The position numbers and the translations under genes were made by a program. From a virus: a stretch of 23,148 nucleotides of DNA. The notes under the pieces were generated by a model that was given only the letters and a program-made list of their open reading frames with translations, was not told the origin of the DNA and ran no database searches. Shown here one piece after another: positions 1-7,932 of this stretch; within the stretch, counting starts at the first letter, position 1; each line of letters opens with the position of its first letter. The stretch is taken from IMG/VR virus record IMGVR_UViG_3300044996_000495, positions 1-23,148 of that record; one strand, given 5' to 3'.

Positions 1-20
1 CGGGCCCCCTCGGGGGCCCG
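1..20 (-). terminator. GC-rich hairpin downstream of the capsid gene
   Basis: CGGGCCCCC and GGGGGCCCG form a perfect 9-bp stem around a 2-base centre (in practice 8 bp with a 4-base loop). It starts 12 bases beyond the stop codon of the major capsid gene on the minus strand. Its position suggests an intrinsic terminator or a read-through attenuator separating capsid from downstream tail genes. The bases that would show a U-tract lie outside the window, so the terminator call is not proven. Confidence 0.55.
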
Positions 21-32
21 CCGTTACTCCGC

Positions 33-1067
33 TCAGGACACCGCCACAGGATCGACGTTGACCGCCAGCGAGGTCCACTCAGGAACCGCCAGCATGATGC
101 CAAGCCGACCCACCCAGTGTGCGTGCACGACCTTCCCGTCGCGAGCCCTGACGCCCCGATGGTAGATCATCTCGGGCTTGTAGCCGAGGAAGAACTCCTC
201 GTCACGCGCCAGCGCCACATAGGTGTACTCGTCCTCCGAGTCCGACAGGCTGTCCACGCCCGCGGCGTCGTCCGGGATGTAAGGCTCAGGGAGCAGCTTG
301 ATGCCGCGATACGCTGGGATGTTCCCATCGATCAGCTGCATGTCGCCGAGCCCAGTCGCCCGCTCCTGGAGGTACTGACACCACGCGTACCACACGCGGT
401 ACGAGACCAGGAAGTTGTAGCCCTTGGTGTCCCCGCCAATCGGCTGCATCGGCTTCGGCAGCGCCTCGATCAGCGTCTGGAACAGCGCGGGACCCACGCC
501 CACACCGGCGTAGTCCGTGAGGTTGCCCTCACCCAGCAGCACACGCCACCCGTCATAGTCCGTAGTCCACGACTCACCGGCAGGCACAGCCCCACCAGCG
601 GTGTCGGACTTCCACGCCGACTCGGCCAAGTTGTTGGCGATGGTCTTCAGTGCCGCCGCGACGAGGTTCTGCTCCTCCGCGGGACCCTGCAGATTATCCA
701 TCAGCGCGTACCGCGTCATGTCGAGGTGGGCCTCCCACGCGTACACCGTGAGAGACTTGCTGTCATAGGACGGGACGATGTACTGCGCCGGGTCCATCTC
801 CTCCAGGTCATCCAAGCCCCACTGGATGGCCACCGCCGGCAGCGACCGACGACTCACGTCCAGAGACGTGGACCCCATCGCGATACGGTTCGCCGGAGGA
901 ATCCTCCGCATCACACCGTTCGCGGTGTAGTCCAACACCAGATCAATGAACGTCTTGACCTGCTCCGTACCCCACTCCTGAGAACCATCCCCCGTTGCGA
1001 GATTGAACAGCTCGCTCGAAGACGGCTCAGGGTACGTCCCTGCCACTTCCTGCAGCTCCGGGTCCAT
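33..1067 (-). CDS. Major capsid protein, HK97 fold
   Basis: This 344-residue protein is probably the main shell subunit of the icosahedral head. The N-terminus (about 1-60) is polar, like the N-arm of HK97-fold capsids. The centre has the mixed alpha/beta pattern of the family, with a long helix rich in Ala, Leu and Gln near residues 125-155. The C-terminal half, around LIDGNIPAYRGIKLLPEPYI and the final beta strands, is the part most like phage coat proteins. Its place directly after portal and protease-scaffold genes is the standard order and is the strongest evidence. The ATG is preceded by AGGAGGG at an 8-base spacing. A 73-base gap separates it from the protease gene. I identify the class, not a named subfamily. 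Confidence 0.85.
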   Translation of the reverse strand: MDPELQEVAGTYPEPSSSELFNLATGDGSQEWGTEQVKTFIDLVLDYTANGVMRRIPPANRIAMGSTSLDVSRRSLPAVAIQWGLDDLEEMDPAQYIVPSYDSKSLTVYAWEAHLDMTRYALMDNLQGPAEEQNLVAAALKTIANNLAESAWKSDTAGGAVPAGESWTTDYDGWRVLLGEGNLTDYAGVGVGPALFQTLIEALPKPMQPIGGDTKGYNFLVSYRVWYAWCQYLQERATGLGDMQLIDGNIPAYRGIKLLPEPYIPDDAAGVDSLSDSEDEYTYVALARDEEFFLGYKPEMIYHRGVRARDGKVVHAHWVGRLGIMLAVPEWTSLAVNVDPVAVS

Positions 1068-1140
1068 GCGTGGAACCCTCCTAAACTCGGCCGGGTGGCC
1101 GTGTGTTGGGACGCGCCTGTTGTCAGCGCGCAGCGTGGGC

Positions 1141-1620
1141 TTACCGACCGAAGATGCTGCGCGTCACCTGACTCAACGGCGTGCCCTTATCTTCCGGCGC
1201 CCCGCCCGGCACGACGGGCTTAACCGGATGCTGGCCCACAACGGGAACCGTGCCCTTGAGGCTCTCAATTGTGGCGTCCAGTGCGGCCACCTGCTCGACC
1301 AACGACGCGACCCGCGCCTCCAGCTCGGACGGCGCGGCCTCCACTGCAGCCTCCGTCTCGACCTCGGCCTCAGCCTCGGCCTCCACAGTCGGCTCGGCTT
1401 CCACCTCAGCCTCCGGCTCCTCCGGCTTGATGTCCGCCCGCAGCTTCTCGTACAGCCCGTCAACGATGGCTTGGCGGTCCTCGTCGGACATCGCCGCAAC
1501 CGTCGACCCGATGGCTGCCTCTCCCACAACTACCTCGGCCGCCGCAACATCGCCGGAAAACACCGACGCGACCGCGGCGAGGGCCCGCTGGAACAGCCCA
1601 GCCTTCTCCTTCTCGTCCAT
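1141..1620 (-). CDS. Possible nested scaffold from an internal in-frame start
   Basis: The ATG at 1620 begins MDEKEKAGLF within the protease-scaffold gene and is preceded by GGGGAGG at 8 bases, as good a ribosome site as those of the main genes. It would give a 159-residue acidic, coiled-coil protein matching exactly the scaffold portion. Lambda makes its scaffold Nu3 from inside gene C in just this way. The site may be fortuitous, because GGGGAGGAA also encodes part of the linker. Sequence alone cannot show that it is used. Confidence 0.4.
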   Translation of the reverse strand: MDEKEKAGLFQRALAAVASVFSGDVAAAEVVVGEAAIGSTVAAMSDEDRQAIVDGLYEKLRADIKPEEPEAEVEAEPTVEAEAEAEVETEAAVEAAPSELEARVASLVEQVAALDATIESLKGTVPVVGQHPVKPVVPGGAPEDKGTPLSQVTRSIFGR

Positions 1621-2631
1621 GAGAGGTTCCTCCCCTTGGGGTGTGGCGCCGGCGACCGGCGCTTCGGTCTCCACGGCGGCCTGAGCGGCAAGCGGCGAGG
1701 CTTGCGTGTCCGACCACCCAAGCAGCACGGAATACGGACGAACCAGGGTGTACACCTTCTTCCCCTGCGTGATCTTCACGGGGGTGCCTTCCTGCGTCCA
1801 AACCACCGTCGAACCCTTCTGGAACGGCGCGTCCTTCGGGGCGGCGACAACAACCCCCACCCCGCCCGACGCCTTGAACTTCACCTCGGACGCGTAGCCG
1901 CTCGTCGCAGGTGACACCTTCACGCCAGAGCCGGCATCCTGCAGGACGTAGGCACGCAAGTCCACCGCTTCGCTTGGCGCAGCCTCGCCCTCCCCCTGGA
2001 GAATCGACGCCGCCAAGTCCTGCTCAGCCTGCGTGATCTCGGACTCCACATCCTCCCGCAGCGCAGCCTCAGCGGCCGCCACCGCCTGCTCCATGCCGCC
2101 CCACGCCACGCTCGTGTCCGTCCAGGCCGCCACGTCGCTGGGCAGCAGCATGATGTTCTTCCAGCGCCAGCCACCGTCAAACTCCACGTACTCGCCTTGC
2201 TCGTCGCTGCCGGCGCGCACCTGATCCTTCGCCACATCCAGCGAGCCCCGGATGCTGCACCCTACCATCGCGCGGTAGTTCGGGTCCGCCTGGGCGTTCT
2301 CCCACAACTGCCGCGCCTTCGGGTCGGTCTTGAGCAGATACGCCTCTGCCACCAAGTCTTCCCCATCCACCCGGCGCGTCTCGCTGAAGCCCACTGTGTG
2401 CAGCACGTTGACATCGGCCTGCGCGTGGGTGTCCCCCAGCACCAGCCGAACAGGCCCGCCCCCTACCATGCTCTCCAGGCCCTTCGTGGAGAACTTCAGG
2501 CGCTTCCCATCCGGCGACTTCTCTGGCTTCACCGCCCGTCGCGAGTTCACCGCCCGCAACGTCACGTTCCACTTCTCGTCTCCGCCGTCCGCGAACTGCA
2601 CCTCAACCGGGATGGTCAGGTCGTGCGCCAT
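1141..2631 (-). CDS. Prohead protease fused to scaffold domain
   Basis: This 496-residue protein probably matures the capsid and helps assemble it. Residues 1-135 look like a herpesvirus/HK97-type serine protease: a candidate catalytic His69 (in GDTHAQ) is followed about 57 residues later by Ser126 in GCSIRGS, with the usual helix between them. Residues 136-330 hold a helical Ala/Glu segment and a beta-rich insert of unknown role. Residues 338-496 are acidic, with Glu/Ala/Val repeats and then a predicted coiled coil (ELEARVASLVEQVAALDATI), typical of scaffolds. The start overlaps the portal stop as TAATG and has an AGGAGGG site. Such fusions are known in lambda-like and HK97-like phages. An internal start for a separate scaffold is listed separately. 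Confidence 0.75.
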   Translation of the reverse strand: MAHDLTIPVEVQFADGGDEKWNVTLRAVNSRRAVKPEKSPDGKRLKFSTKGLESMVGGGPVRLVLGDTHAQADVNVLHTVGFSETRRVDGEDLVAEAYLLKTDPKARQLWENAQADPNYRAMVGCSIRGSLDVAKDQVRAGSDEQGEYVEFDGGWRWKNIMLLPSDVAAWTDTSVAWGGMEQAVAAAEAALREDVESEITQAEQDLAASILQGEGEAAPSEAVDLRAYVLQDAGSGVKVSPATSGYASEVKFKASGGVGVVVAAPKDAPFQKGSTVVWTQEGTPVKITQGKKVYTLVRPYSVLLGWSDTQASPLAAQAAVETEAPVAGATPQGEEPLMDEKEKAGLFQRALAAVASVFSGDVAAAEVVVGEAAIGSTVAAMSDEDRQAIVDGLYEKLRADIKPEEPEAEVEAEPTVEAEAEAEVETEAAVEAAPSELEARVASLVEQVAALDATIESLKGTVPVVGQHPVKPVVPGGAPEDKGTPLSQVTRSIFGR

Positions 2632-4322
2632 TAGCTCCCTCCTGGCGTCAACACAGGCGACGCTCCGCGCGCTGGGGTCTTCGCCCCACCGCCCGGTAGC
2701 AAGTCACCCTTGGGCTCGTTGGTCACGGTGCGCTGCCCGATCTGCCGCAGTAGATCGATGAGGACCACGCCCGTGCCCTGGATCGTCAAGAAGAGGTCGT
2801 CGGCGCCGCTCTGCGCGCGCAGGCCCAGCTCCCGCCGAACCTCGTTGATGCTGATGACGCCCCGCAGCAAAAGCCGCTCCCACATCTGCACGCGGGTCGC
2901 AAGGTCCTCCGCCTCCACAGGGCGCCACGCGATCTTCCAGTCGGTGATGCCCATGTGCTCGCGGAGCACCCGGTTCCAAAAGGCCGCCAACCACTCGCGC
3001 AGCGGCTGGACCACCCCAGCCATGAAGATGCGAACGGCTTCCTTGAGCACGCCCTCGCTGCTCGCCGCGTCCTGGTTCACGTAGCTGTACGGCACCCGCA
3101 ACACCGCGAAGACGCGCCGCCCGCTCTTGCCCTGCAGCTCCAGGAAGTGCCCCTCGTGCTGCCGCTCCGATTCCAGCTTGTGTATCTGCACGTCCACGTC
3201 CTGGCCCACTTCCAACAGCAGCGTCTTGTGGGCCGCGCTCGCCCCAGCCCCCCGGCGAGCCAGCGTATCCTGGATGACCTTCATCCCCTCGTCGCCGACC
3301 CCCTCGCCCTGCGTCACGATCGCCAGCGGGGGCACCGTGTTGTTGTCGAAAAACGCCCGGTTGTAGCGGCCGATGCTACGAATCAGCACATGATCCAGCA
3401 ACGCCGGCAGCAGCGGGGGGCGGCCGTAGTAGTCATTGAGTGGGTCCTGGAACGCCAGGAACCCAACCTCCGGGATGCTCTGCACATCCAGCTCATCCGC
3501 TACAGTGGTCGCCGCGGCCACCGCTTCGCCGTGGGCATCCACCCAACCCACGTCGAACCCACTCAGGCCGTCCACGCCAGCCGTGTACGCAGCCACATCA
3601 TTCGGCGAACGATGAGGGTCACGCGGCTTGAGAGCCAGCACCACGTCCAAGTCCAACTTCTGCCCCGCGTGCACGATCGAGACACCCTGTGAAACCGCTA
3701 CCTCGTCCGCACCGATGTACCGATACGGCTCGTACTTCTGCCCACTGACCCGGTAAAAGAGCCTCGGGTCCTCCGCCCGCCGCATGTACGCCGACGAGAG
3801 GTAGCTGGCGGAGGACACCGGCTGGCCAGACCCAGGCCGACCAAACGCTGGGTACGCCTGTCCCGTCACTAGCACGTCCCGCATCAAGGCGAAGTTGAGA
3901 CTGGAGAAGGTCACCGACAGATCGAAGTTCGGCGCGTCCAGAAACGCCTTCAGTCGCGCCCGCTGCTTCAAGTCCGGAGTGGAGATCGGCTGGTAGTCCT
4001 CGGCCCCAGACGGGCCCAGCGCGTCCGTGGCGTCGGCCGGCTTCACGACGACCCCGCCCCCGACTACCGCCCACGCCAGGGCGTCTACCGCAGCCGCGAT
4101 GTCTGGGTCGGAGTTGTAAGCGACAAACAGCTTGGAGGGATCATAGGGAGGTGTTACAATGCGCGCCGACGCCGCGGCCGAGTCCGCCAGCTGGCGAGTT
4201 GCAGCGTCCTGCTGGGAAAGCAGCGACATCCCCGCAAGCTCACGCAGCTGGGGGGGCGGCAGCGCGCCCACATCCAGCACACGGACCGTAGCCCGGTTGA
4301 TGGCCTCAAGTTCAGCAGACAA
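2631..4322 (-). CDS. Portal protein
   Basis: This forms the dodecameric head vertex through which DNA enters and leaves. The sequence follows portal proteins of the PBSX/HK97 group. Near the N-terminus IVTPPYDPSKLFVAYNSDPD precedes a helix; mid-protein DPLNDYYGRPPLLPALL leads to the clip/stem region with FFDNNTVPP. Later IFMAGVVQPLREWLAAFWNR matches the characteristic final helices. It lies between TerL and the protease, as usual. The start is uncertain. The TTG at 4322 has a weak AGGGTG site and keeps a protein-like leader. Alternatives are ATG 4229 (532 residues, no clear ribosome site) and GTG 4427 (598 residues). The stop overlaps the protease start. Confidence 0.85.
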   Translation of the reverse strand: MSAELEAINRATVRVLDVGALPPPQLRELAGMSLLSQQDAATRQLADSAAASARIVTPPYDPSKLFVAYNSDPDIAAAVDALAWAVVGGGVVVKPADATDALGPSGAEDYQPISTPDLKQRARLKAFLDAPNFDLSVTFSSLNFALMRDVLVTGQAYPAFGRPGSGQPVSSASYLSSAYMRRAEDPRLFYRVSGQKYEPYRYIGADEVAVSQGVSIVHAGQKLDLDVVLALKPRDPHRSPNDVAAYTAGVDGLSGFDVGWVDAHGEAVAAATTVADELDVQSIPEVGFLAFQDPLNDYYGRPPLLPALLDHVLIRSIGRYNRAFFDNNTVPPLAIVTQGEGVGDEGMKVIQDTLARRGAGASAAHKTLLLEVGQDVDVQIHKLESERQHEGHFLELQGKSGRRVFAVLRVPYSYVNQDAASSEGVLKEAVRIFMAGVVQPLREWLAAFWNRVLREHMGITDWKIAWRPVEAEDLATRVQMWERLLLRGVISINEVRRELGLRAQSGADDLFLTIQGTGVVLIDLLRQIGQRTVTNEPKGDLLPGGGAKTPARGASPVLTPGGS

Positions 4323-4439
4323 TGGTGTACACCCTGTCAACGCAGGGGGCTCCGCGGCCTCTTCGCCCCGATGGCATGGACCCACAATATGTGGCCGCCG
4401 GGTCCGTCCAAAGACAAAGCGGCACACTCGTCAGTGCCA

Positions 4440-4459
4440 GCCTATGCCCTTGCATAGGC
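4440..4459. promoter_or_regulatory. Perfect hairpin between terminase and portal genes
   Basis: GCCTATGC and GCATAGGC form a perfect 8-bp stem with a 4-base loop in the 206-base space between the terminase stop (4529) and the preferred portal start. No U-run follows on either strand, so a simple terminator is unlikely. It could be an RNA-processing site or a translational control element. I see no convincing promoter in this gap. Confidence 0.4.
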
Positions 4460-4528
4460 GCGGTACTGAGAGTCTACCCGCAGTTCCTGCAGGCTAACCA
4501 GCAGAATCACAAGTTTGGGGCGGGAAAC

Positions 4529-6454
4529 CTACACAGGGTTGAGCGCCTGCTTCAGCTCACGCAAGCGGCGCTCCAAGAGGCTCAGCTTCTCGACAGGGTT
4601 CATCTCGCGCAGACGCTGCGCCGCGGCGTCCGCGTCCACCCCAAACGTGTCCACCGCCCGCACCCGAGCCGGCCGCCGAACCGTCAGCACGTCCGGGCGA
4701 GCGTACAGGTGAACATGCAACGCAGCAGTCAGCGTGTCGTCGTGGGACCCCCGGCTGCCCCCCGGCGTGTACTCGTCCATCTCCTGCTCAAACGGCTTGA
4801 CCATCTGCCGGCAGTCCGACTCCGCCCCCACGTAGTACAGCAGCCCGGCGTCAATCACATCCGCCATGCCTTGCAGGTACTCTGCCTTGTTGGGCGGCAT
4901 CGGCTGCTTGGTGAACGGCACGCCGAACTGCTGCTCCCAGTCCGTGGCGACCAAGTGCTGGAACACGTTGCTCTCGAACAGCACCTTATCCGGCGTGAAC
5001 GCGTGCAGCCACTCCTTCAGGGTGGGCTTCAGAATCTTAACGGGGTCCCCTTGCCGCCGCCACAGCGCCACCAACACCCGACGCCCATCAGGGAACAGCA
5101 CCCACAGCTCCAGCACGTTGTAGTCCCGCCGCTCCACTCGCTTCCCCGTCCCGCCAGCTGTCGCGTCCACAGACAGGAGCACCTGCGCGCCTGTCAAGTC
5201 GAAGCCTTGATCCGCGTACTGCTGCCACAGCCAGTGCACAGCGCTCGTCGGGCGCCCCACCCCCAACGACCACCTCCGCAGCCGCGGGCGGAACGAGCCG
5301 TCCGACGCCGCTTGTCCATCCGCGCGGCAGCGATCGCGCAGCACCTCCAGCGGGAACAGCCGCGAAGAAGGATCGAGGGGCTGGTTCTGGCGCTCCGCCC
5401 AGAACGCGTTGGGCGACTTCAACCAGTCGATAAACAACTTGGGCGCCGACCAGAACTCCGGCCACAGCACCTTCGTGCGGCTGAAGTCCATCCTGGCTTC
5501 GTCCCCCGCTCGCCACTCCGTCCGACCATCGGGAGGCGGAGGGGGCCACGGCACCTCGTCGGTGTTCAGCACCGCCGGCTTACGCACAAACCTCCAGGTG
5601 CCCGTGCTCTGCGCCAACGCCTCGATGCGCTGGTAGGCATCGTCTGCGTGGTAGCTGGTCCCGATGACGAACATCACCCGGTTGTCGGCGTCAAGCCGAG
5701 CGTGCACCGTGTTCGTGATGAAGTCGAAGACCTCGAACCTGGACTTCTCGGTGGTAATATTGAGTTTGGTTACGGCATCGTCAACAATCGCCACGTCCGC
5801 CCGGACCCCGACCACGTCCGAGGTCAGCCCAAACGCACGCAGGGTGGGGTTGGCTCTCCGCTTCGGCCGCTCCACCGTGGCCTTCTCGGTCGTCCAGCTG
5901 TCACCGGGCAGCGGCTTGTCTGGACGGAGGTAGCCGAACATTTCGATGAAGCGCTCGTTGGCCTCGATGTGACCAACCACACGCCCTACACGATCGCTGG
6001 CAAAGTCAACCTTCGGACTGGCCATGAGGATGACGACACTGGGGTCACGCGCGATGAGCCACAACGGCAGTCCCACCGCAAACATCGTCGTCTTGAAGTG
6101 GCCCATCGGCTCCAGGTAGCACAGCTGGTACTCTGGCAGCAGGCTGGCCAAGCGACCCGCGGCGACCAACGCGGAAGCGTGCGGGGTCATCGCCTGCGCG
6201 GTGAACAGCGCGTTCGCCATGAACGCGGGCAGCACCTCAGGCCAGGGCTTGCTTTCCGCTTCCGACTCCTGCGGCAGCACAATGTGGTGGAAGAAGTACG
6301 GCAAGCTGGCGTGGCACATATAGACGTGCCGCTGGGTCACCTCGTCCAACGCGTACCAAGTGTTCGGCGTCCACCTGGGGTGCGCCAGCTGCACGTCCCC
6401 CCACGGCCCAGGGACCACCAACGAGCCCTCGGGGTCAATGAGTTCCTGCTGCAT
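4529..6454 (-). CDS. terL: Terminase large subunit
   Basis: This 641-residue motor packages DNA into the prohead. The ATPase half has a degenerate Walker A, EPMGHFKTT (115-123), and a Walker B, VAIVDD (221-226). A coupling-motif-like GTSYH follows near 265-269. The nuclease half has RNase H-fold acids: Asp430 in LLSVDATAGG, Glu494 in VLFESN, and the final HDD (571-573) in SHDDTLTAALHV. The last 60 residues form a charged helix. The start ATG lies ten bases after the stop of the preceding small gene. Length and domain order are normal, so it should be functional. The Walker A lacks the usual GKS/T and has GHFKTT instead, which also occurs in other phage terminases. Confidence 0.92.
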   Translation of the reverse strand: MQQELIDPEGSLVVPGPWGDVQLAHPRWTPNTWYALDEVTQRHVYMCHASLPYFFHHIVLPQESEAESKPWPEVLPAFMANALFTAQAMTPHASALVAAGRLASLLPEYQLCYLEPMGHFKTTMFAVGLPLWLIARDPSVVILMASPKVDFASDRVGRVVGHIEANERFIEMFGYLRPDKPLPGDSWTTEKATVERPKRRANPTLRAFGLTSDVVGVRADVAIVDDAVTKLNITTEKSRFEVFDFITNTVHARLDADNRVMFVIGTSYHADDAYQRIEALAQSTGTWRFVRKPAVLNTDEVPWPPPPPDGRTEWRAGDEARMDFSRTKVLWPEFWSAPKLFIDWLKSPNAFWAERQNQPLDPSSRLFPLEVLRDRCRADGQAASDGSFRPRLRRWSLGVGRPTSAVHWLWQQYADQGFDLTGAQVLLSVDATAGGTGKRVERRDYNVLELWVLFPDGRRVLVALWRRQGDPVKILKPTLKEWLHAFTPDKVLFESNVFQHLVATDWEQQFGVPFTKQPMPPNKAEYLQGMADVIDAGLLYYVGAESDCRQMVKPFEQEMDEYTPGGSRGSHDDTLTAALHVHLYARPDVLTVRRPARVRAVDTFGVDADAAAQRLREMNPVEKLSLLERRLRELKQALNPV

Positions 6455-6464
6455 CTGAGTCCGC

Positions 6465-6719
6465 CTACTCCGTCACCGCGATGCTGGGGTACGCCCGCTT
6501 GACCATCCGCTTGACGTGCGCCACCAACTCCGGCAAACTCCCCGACCACCAGACGGGCTTCGCGTCGTACTGCGCCACTCGTGCCAGCGCGTTTCGAGCT
6601 CGGCCGATGGTGTCCAACGGGAAGTGGTCCTGCCCGTCTGTGACCTTCGCGTGGGACCTCGGACAAGCGAACGCTCCACCCTTCGCCGCCGCAACCTCTC
6701 GTAGCCGCTCGTAGACCAC
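6465..6719 (-). CDS. Small protein between the terminase genes, DUF6582-like
   Basis: The GTG start at 6719 follows AGGAGG by 6 bases, and the gene begins one base after the small-terminase stop. It encodes 84 residues. The segment HFPLDTIGRARNALARVAQY followed by VKRMVKRAYPSI resembles a short phage module (I recall DUF6582) with the pattern F-P-hydrophobic-x(4)-ARNALARV-x(n)-YPSI. Function of that module is unknown. Sitting between TerS and TerL suggests a packaging or structural accessory role, but that is inference from position. Confidence 0.7.
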   Translation of the reverse strand: MVYERLREVAAAKGGAFACPRSHAKVTDGQDHFPLDTIGRARNALARVAQYDAKPVWWSGSLPELVAHVKRMVKRAYPSIAVTE

Positions 6720-6720
6720 C

Positions 6721-7263
6721 CTACACCTCCTGCTCCGCAGCAACCGGAGGTGGAGCCGGCGCCGCTCCTTCCAGTGAGAACTCGCCCTCCACGTCTTCCA
6801 CCGTGACGTTCACCCTATGGGTCGACACCGCGAGTTTCTGTTGGCGCTCCCGTCTGGCCTCCGACTTCTCCCGCTGTCGCGTCCGCTCGCGCTCCCCGGC
6901 CTTCAGCTCCTTGTGCAGAGCCTGGACCGCCCGCATCGCTCGCGCCTCGCCTTCGGCGATCTCTGGGATGCCGTCCCCGGCCGCCTGCACTCGCTCACGC
7001 AGACGCGCGCCCACCTTGGCCGCCATCTCTCGCGTCGCCGCGCCTTGGTAGGAATCCACCAACGCCTGAAAGCCACCATGTCCAGCCAACGTCGCCAGAG
7101 CCGAGTCTGCGTCCACCCCCAGCTGCTCAGCGGCCTCTGCGACGGTGTACCCTTCATAGCCCACCAGTCGCGCGACTTCCTGCACAAGCCGAGGATCGTT
7201 CCCCAGGAACGGGGCCAGCGCCTCTTCGGCTAGGCTGCGCGCAAGCGTGTTGGTACTGTCCAC
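6721..7263 (-). CDS. terS: Probable terminase small subunit
   Basis: This 180-residue protein probably recognises phage DNA and loads the large subunit. Residues 25-60 look like a helix-turn-helix (YTVAEAAEQLGVDADSALATL). Residues 85-150 are a highly charged Arg/Glu helix compatible with an oligomerising coiled coil, and the tail is a Pro/Ala-rich linker. This domain order and the position two genes upstream of the portal fit small terminases, which diverge too fast for me to match by sequence. The GTG start has GGAGG 7 bases before it and overlaps the preceding gene by 34 bases. Confidence 0.65.
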   Translation of the reverse strand: MDSTNTLARSLAEEALAPFLGNDPRLVQEVARLVGYEGYTVAEAAEQLGVDADSALATLAGHGGFQALVDSYQGAATREMAAKVGARLRERVQAAGDGIPEIAEGEARAMRAVQALHKELKAGERERTRQREKSEARRERQQKLAVSTHRVNVTVEDVEGEFSLEGAAPAPPPVAAEQEV

Positions 7264-7616
7264 CCGTTATCCTCCAGCACGTCTATCAGATCGAAGAACT
7301 CCACGCCATCCTCCGACACGGCCCGCGGCGCCGTCCGCACCAAGTCGAAGCACCGCAACTGCGCCCGTGTCGCCCAGCGGAGCACCGACCACAAGTCACG
7401 CAAGTCCACCCGCGTGCGGGCAGTCGTAAACGTCCGCGCCTGCCACAGCATGAACCACAGGTCGCTGACCCCAACGAGCTGCGCCGCGTCCTTGACACCC
7501 ATCAGGTAGGTCGGTGCGGTCGACGCCTCCACCCGAGCGAGCAGCTCATTCGCCACCCTACACCCCGCTGTCACCGGCGGCAGCGGCCCCGTCCGAATCA
7601 GGTCCTGTGCTTGCAC
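7230..7616 (-). CDS. Unknown protein upstream of the small terminase
   Basis: This is a 128-residue protein of unknown function. The GTG at 7616 is chosen because GGAGG lies 9 bases before it; a TTG two codons earlier is too close to that site. The sequence has an amphipathic start, a central segment VKDAAQLVGVSDLWFMLWQA that could be a helix-turn-helix, and ends with VEFFDLIDVLEDNGW. It overlaps the TSCPD gene upstream by 59 bases and the terminase gene downstream by 34 bases. Both overlaps are large but free of stops. A DNA-binding role next to the terminase is only a guess. Confidence 0.6.
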   Translation of the reverse strand: MQAQDLIRTGPLPPVTAGCRVANELLARVEASTAPTYLMGVKDAAQLVGVSDLWFMLWQARTFTTARTRVDLRDLWSVLRWATRAQLRCFDLVRTAPRAVSEDGVEFFDLIDVLEDNGWTVPTRLRAA

Positions 7617-7932
7617 CTTCAAGGACCTCCGCGATCTGGTGTAAACACGTAGACGCTACATGCTCGCGGACGTTGTCCCCCTGCTGGCACGCCAGCCCCT
7701 TCAACTCATCCGCGATCTCGTGCTTCGTAAAGCCCGCCCTCAACATCAACGACGCAAGCCGGCTCACCGCCTCCGCCCACGTGGCCACGCAGCCCCCCGC
7801 CTTCCCGAAGACCAGCCGCACGTCCAGCAGACCATCGGGGTCGCGGCCCAGGATCACATAGACCTTGCCACACGGTGTCACGACCCGTGCCGTGTTCGCC
7901 GGAAACGTCTCAGGCTTGTGTCTCAACTCCAC
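7558..7932 (-). CDS. Stand-alone TSCPD-domain protein
   Basis: Residues 15-85 match the TSCPD domain usually found at the C-terminus of vitamin-B12-dependent ribonucleotide reductases. VTPCGKVYVILGR leads to a conserved VFGKAGGCVATWAEAVSRL and ends with ELKGLACQQ. The three cysteines (21, 48, 82) occupy the expected places. In NrdJ enzymes the domain is linked to nucleotide reduction, but short stand-alone copies occur in phages and bacteria without known function. No reductase is present in this window. The GTG start comes directly after the stop of the HAD gene, with only a weak ribosome site, so translation may be coupled. Confidence 0.75.
   Translation of the reverse strand: MELRHKPETFPANTARVVTPCGKVYVILGRDPDGLLDVRLVFGKAGGCVATWAEAVSRLASLMLRAGFTKHEIADELKGLACQQGDNVREHVASTCLHQIAEVLEGASTGPDSDGAAAAGDSGV

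Noticed and set aside
4318-4342. Possible late promoter: TTGACA on the minus strand at 4342-4337
   Set aside because: No acceptable -10 box at 16-18 bases (TGCTGA at 17).
4322-6502. 726-codon open frame on the plus strand opposite the large terminase
   Set aside because: Its product is extremely rich in Arg, His, Pro and Leu, as expected for the antisense of a GC-rich gene. It lies over a clear terminase and has no ribosome site or domain.
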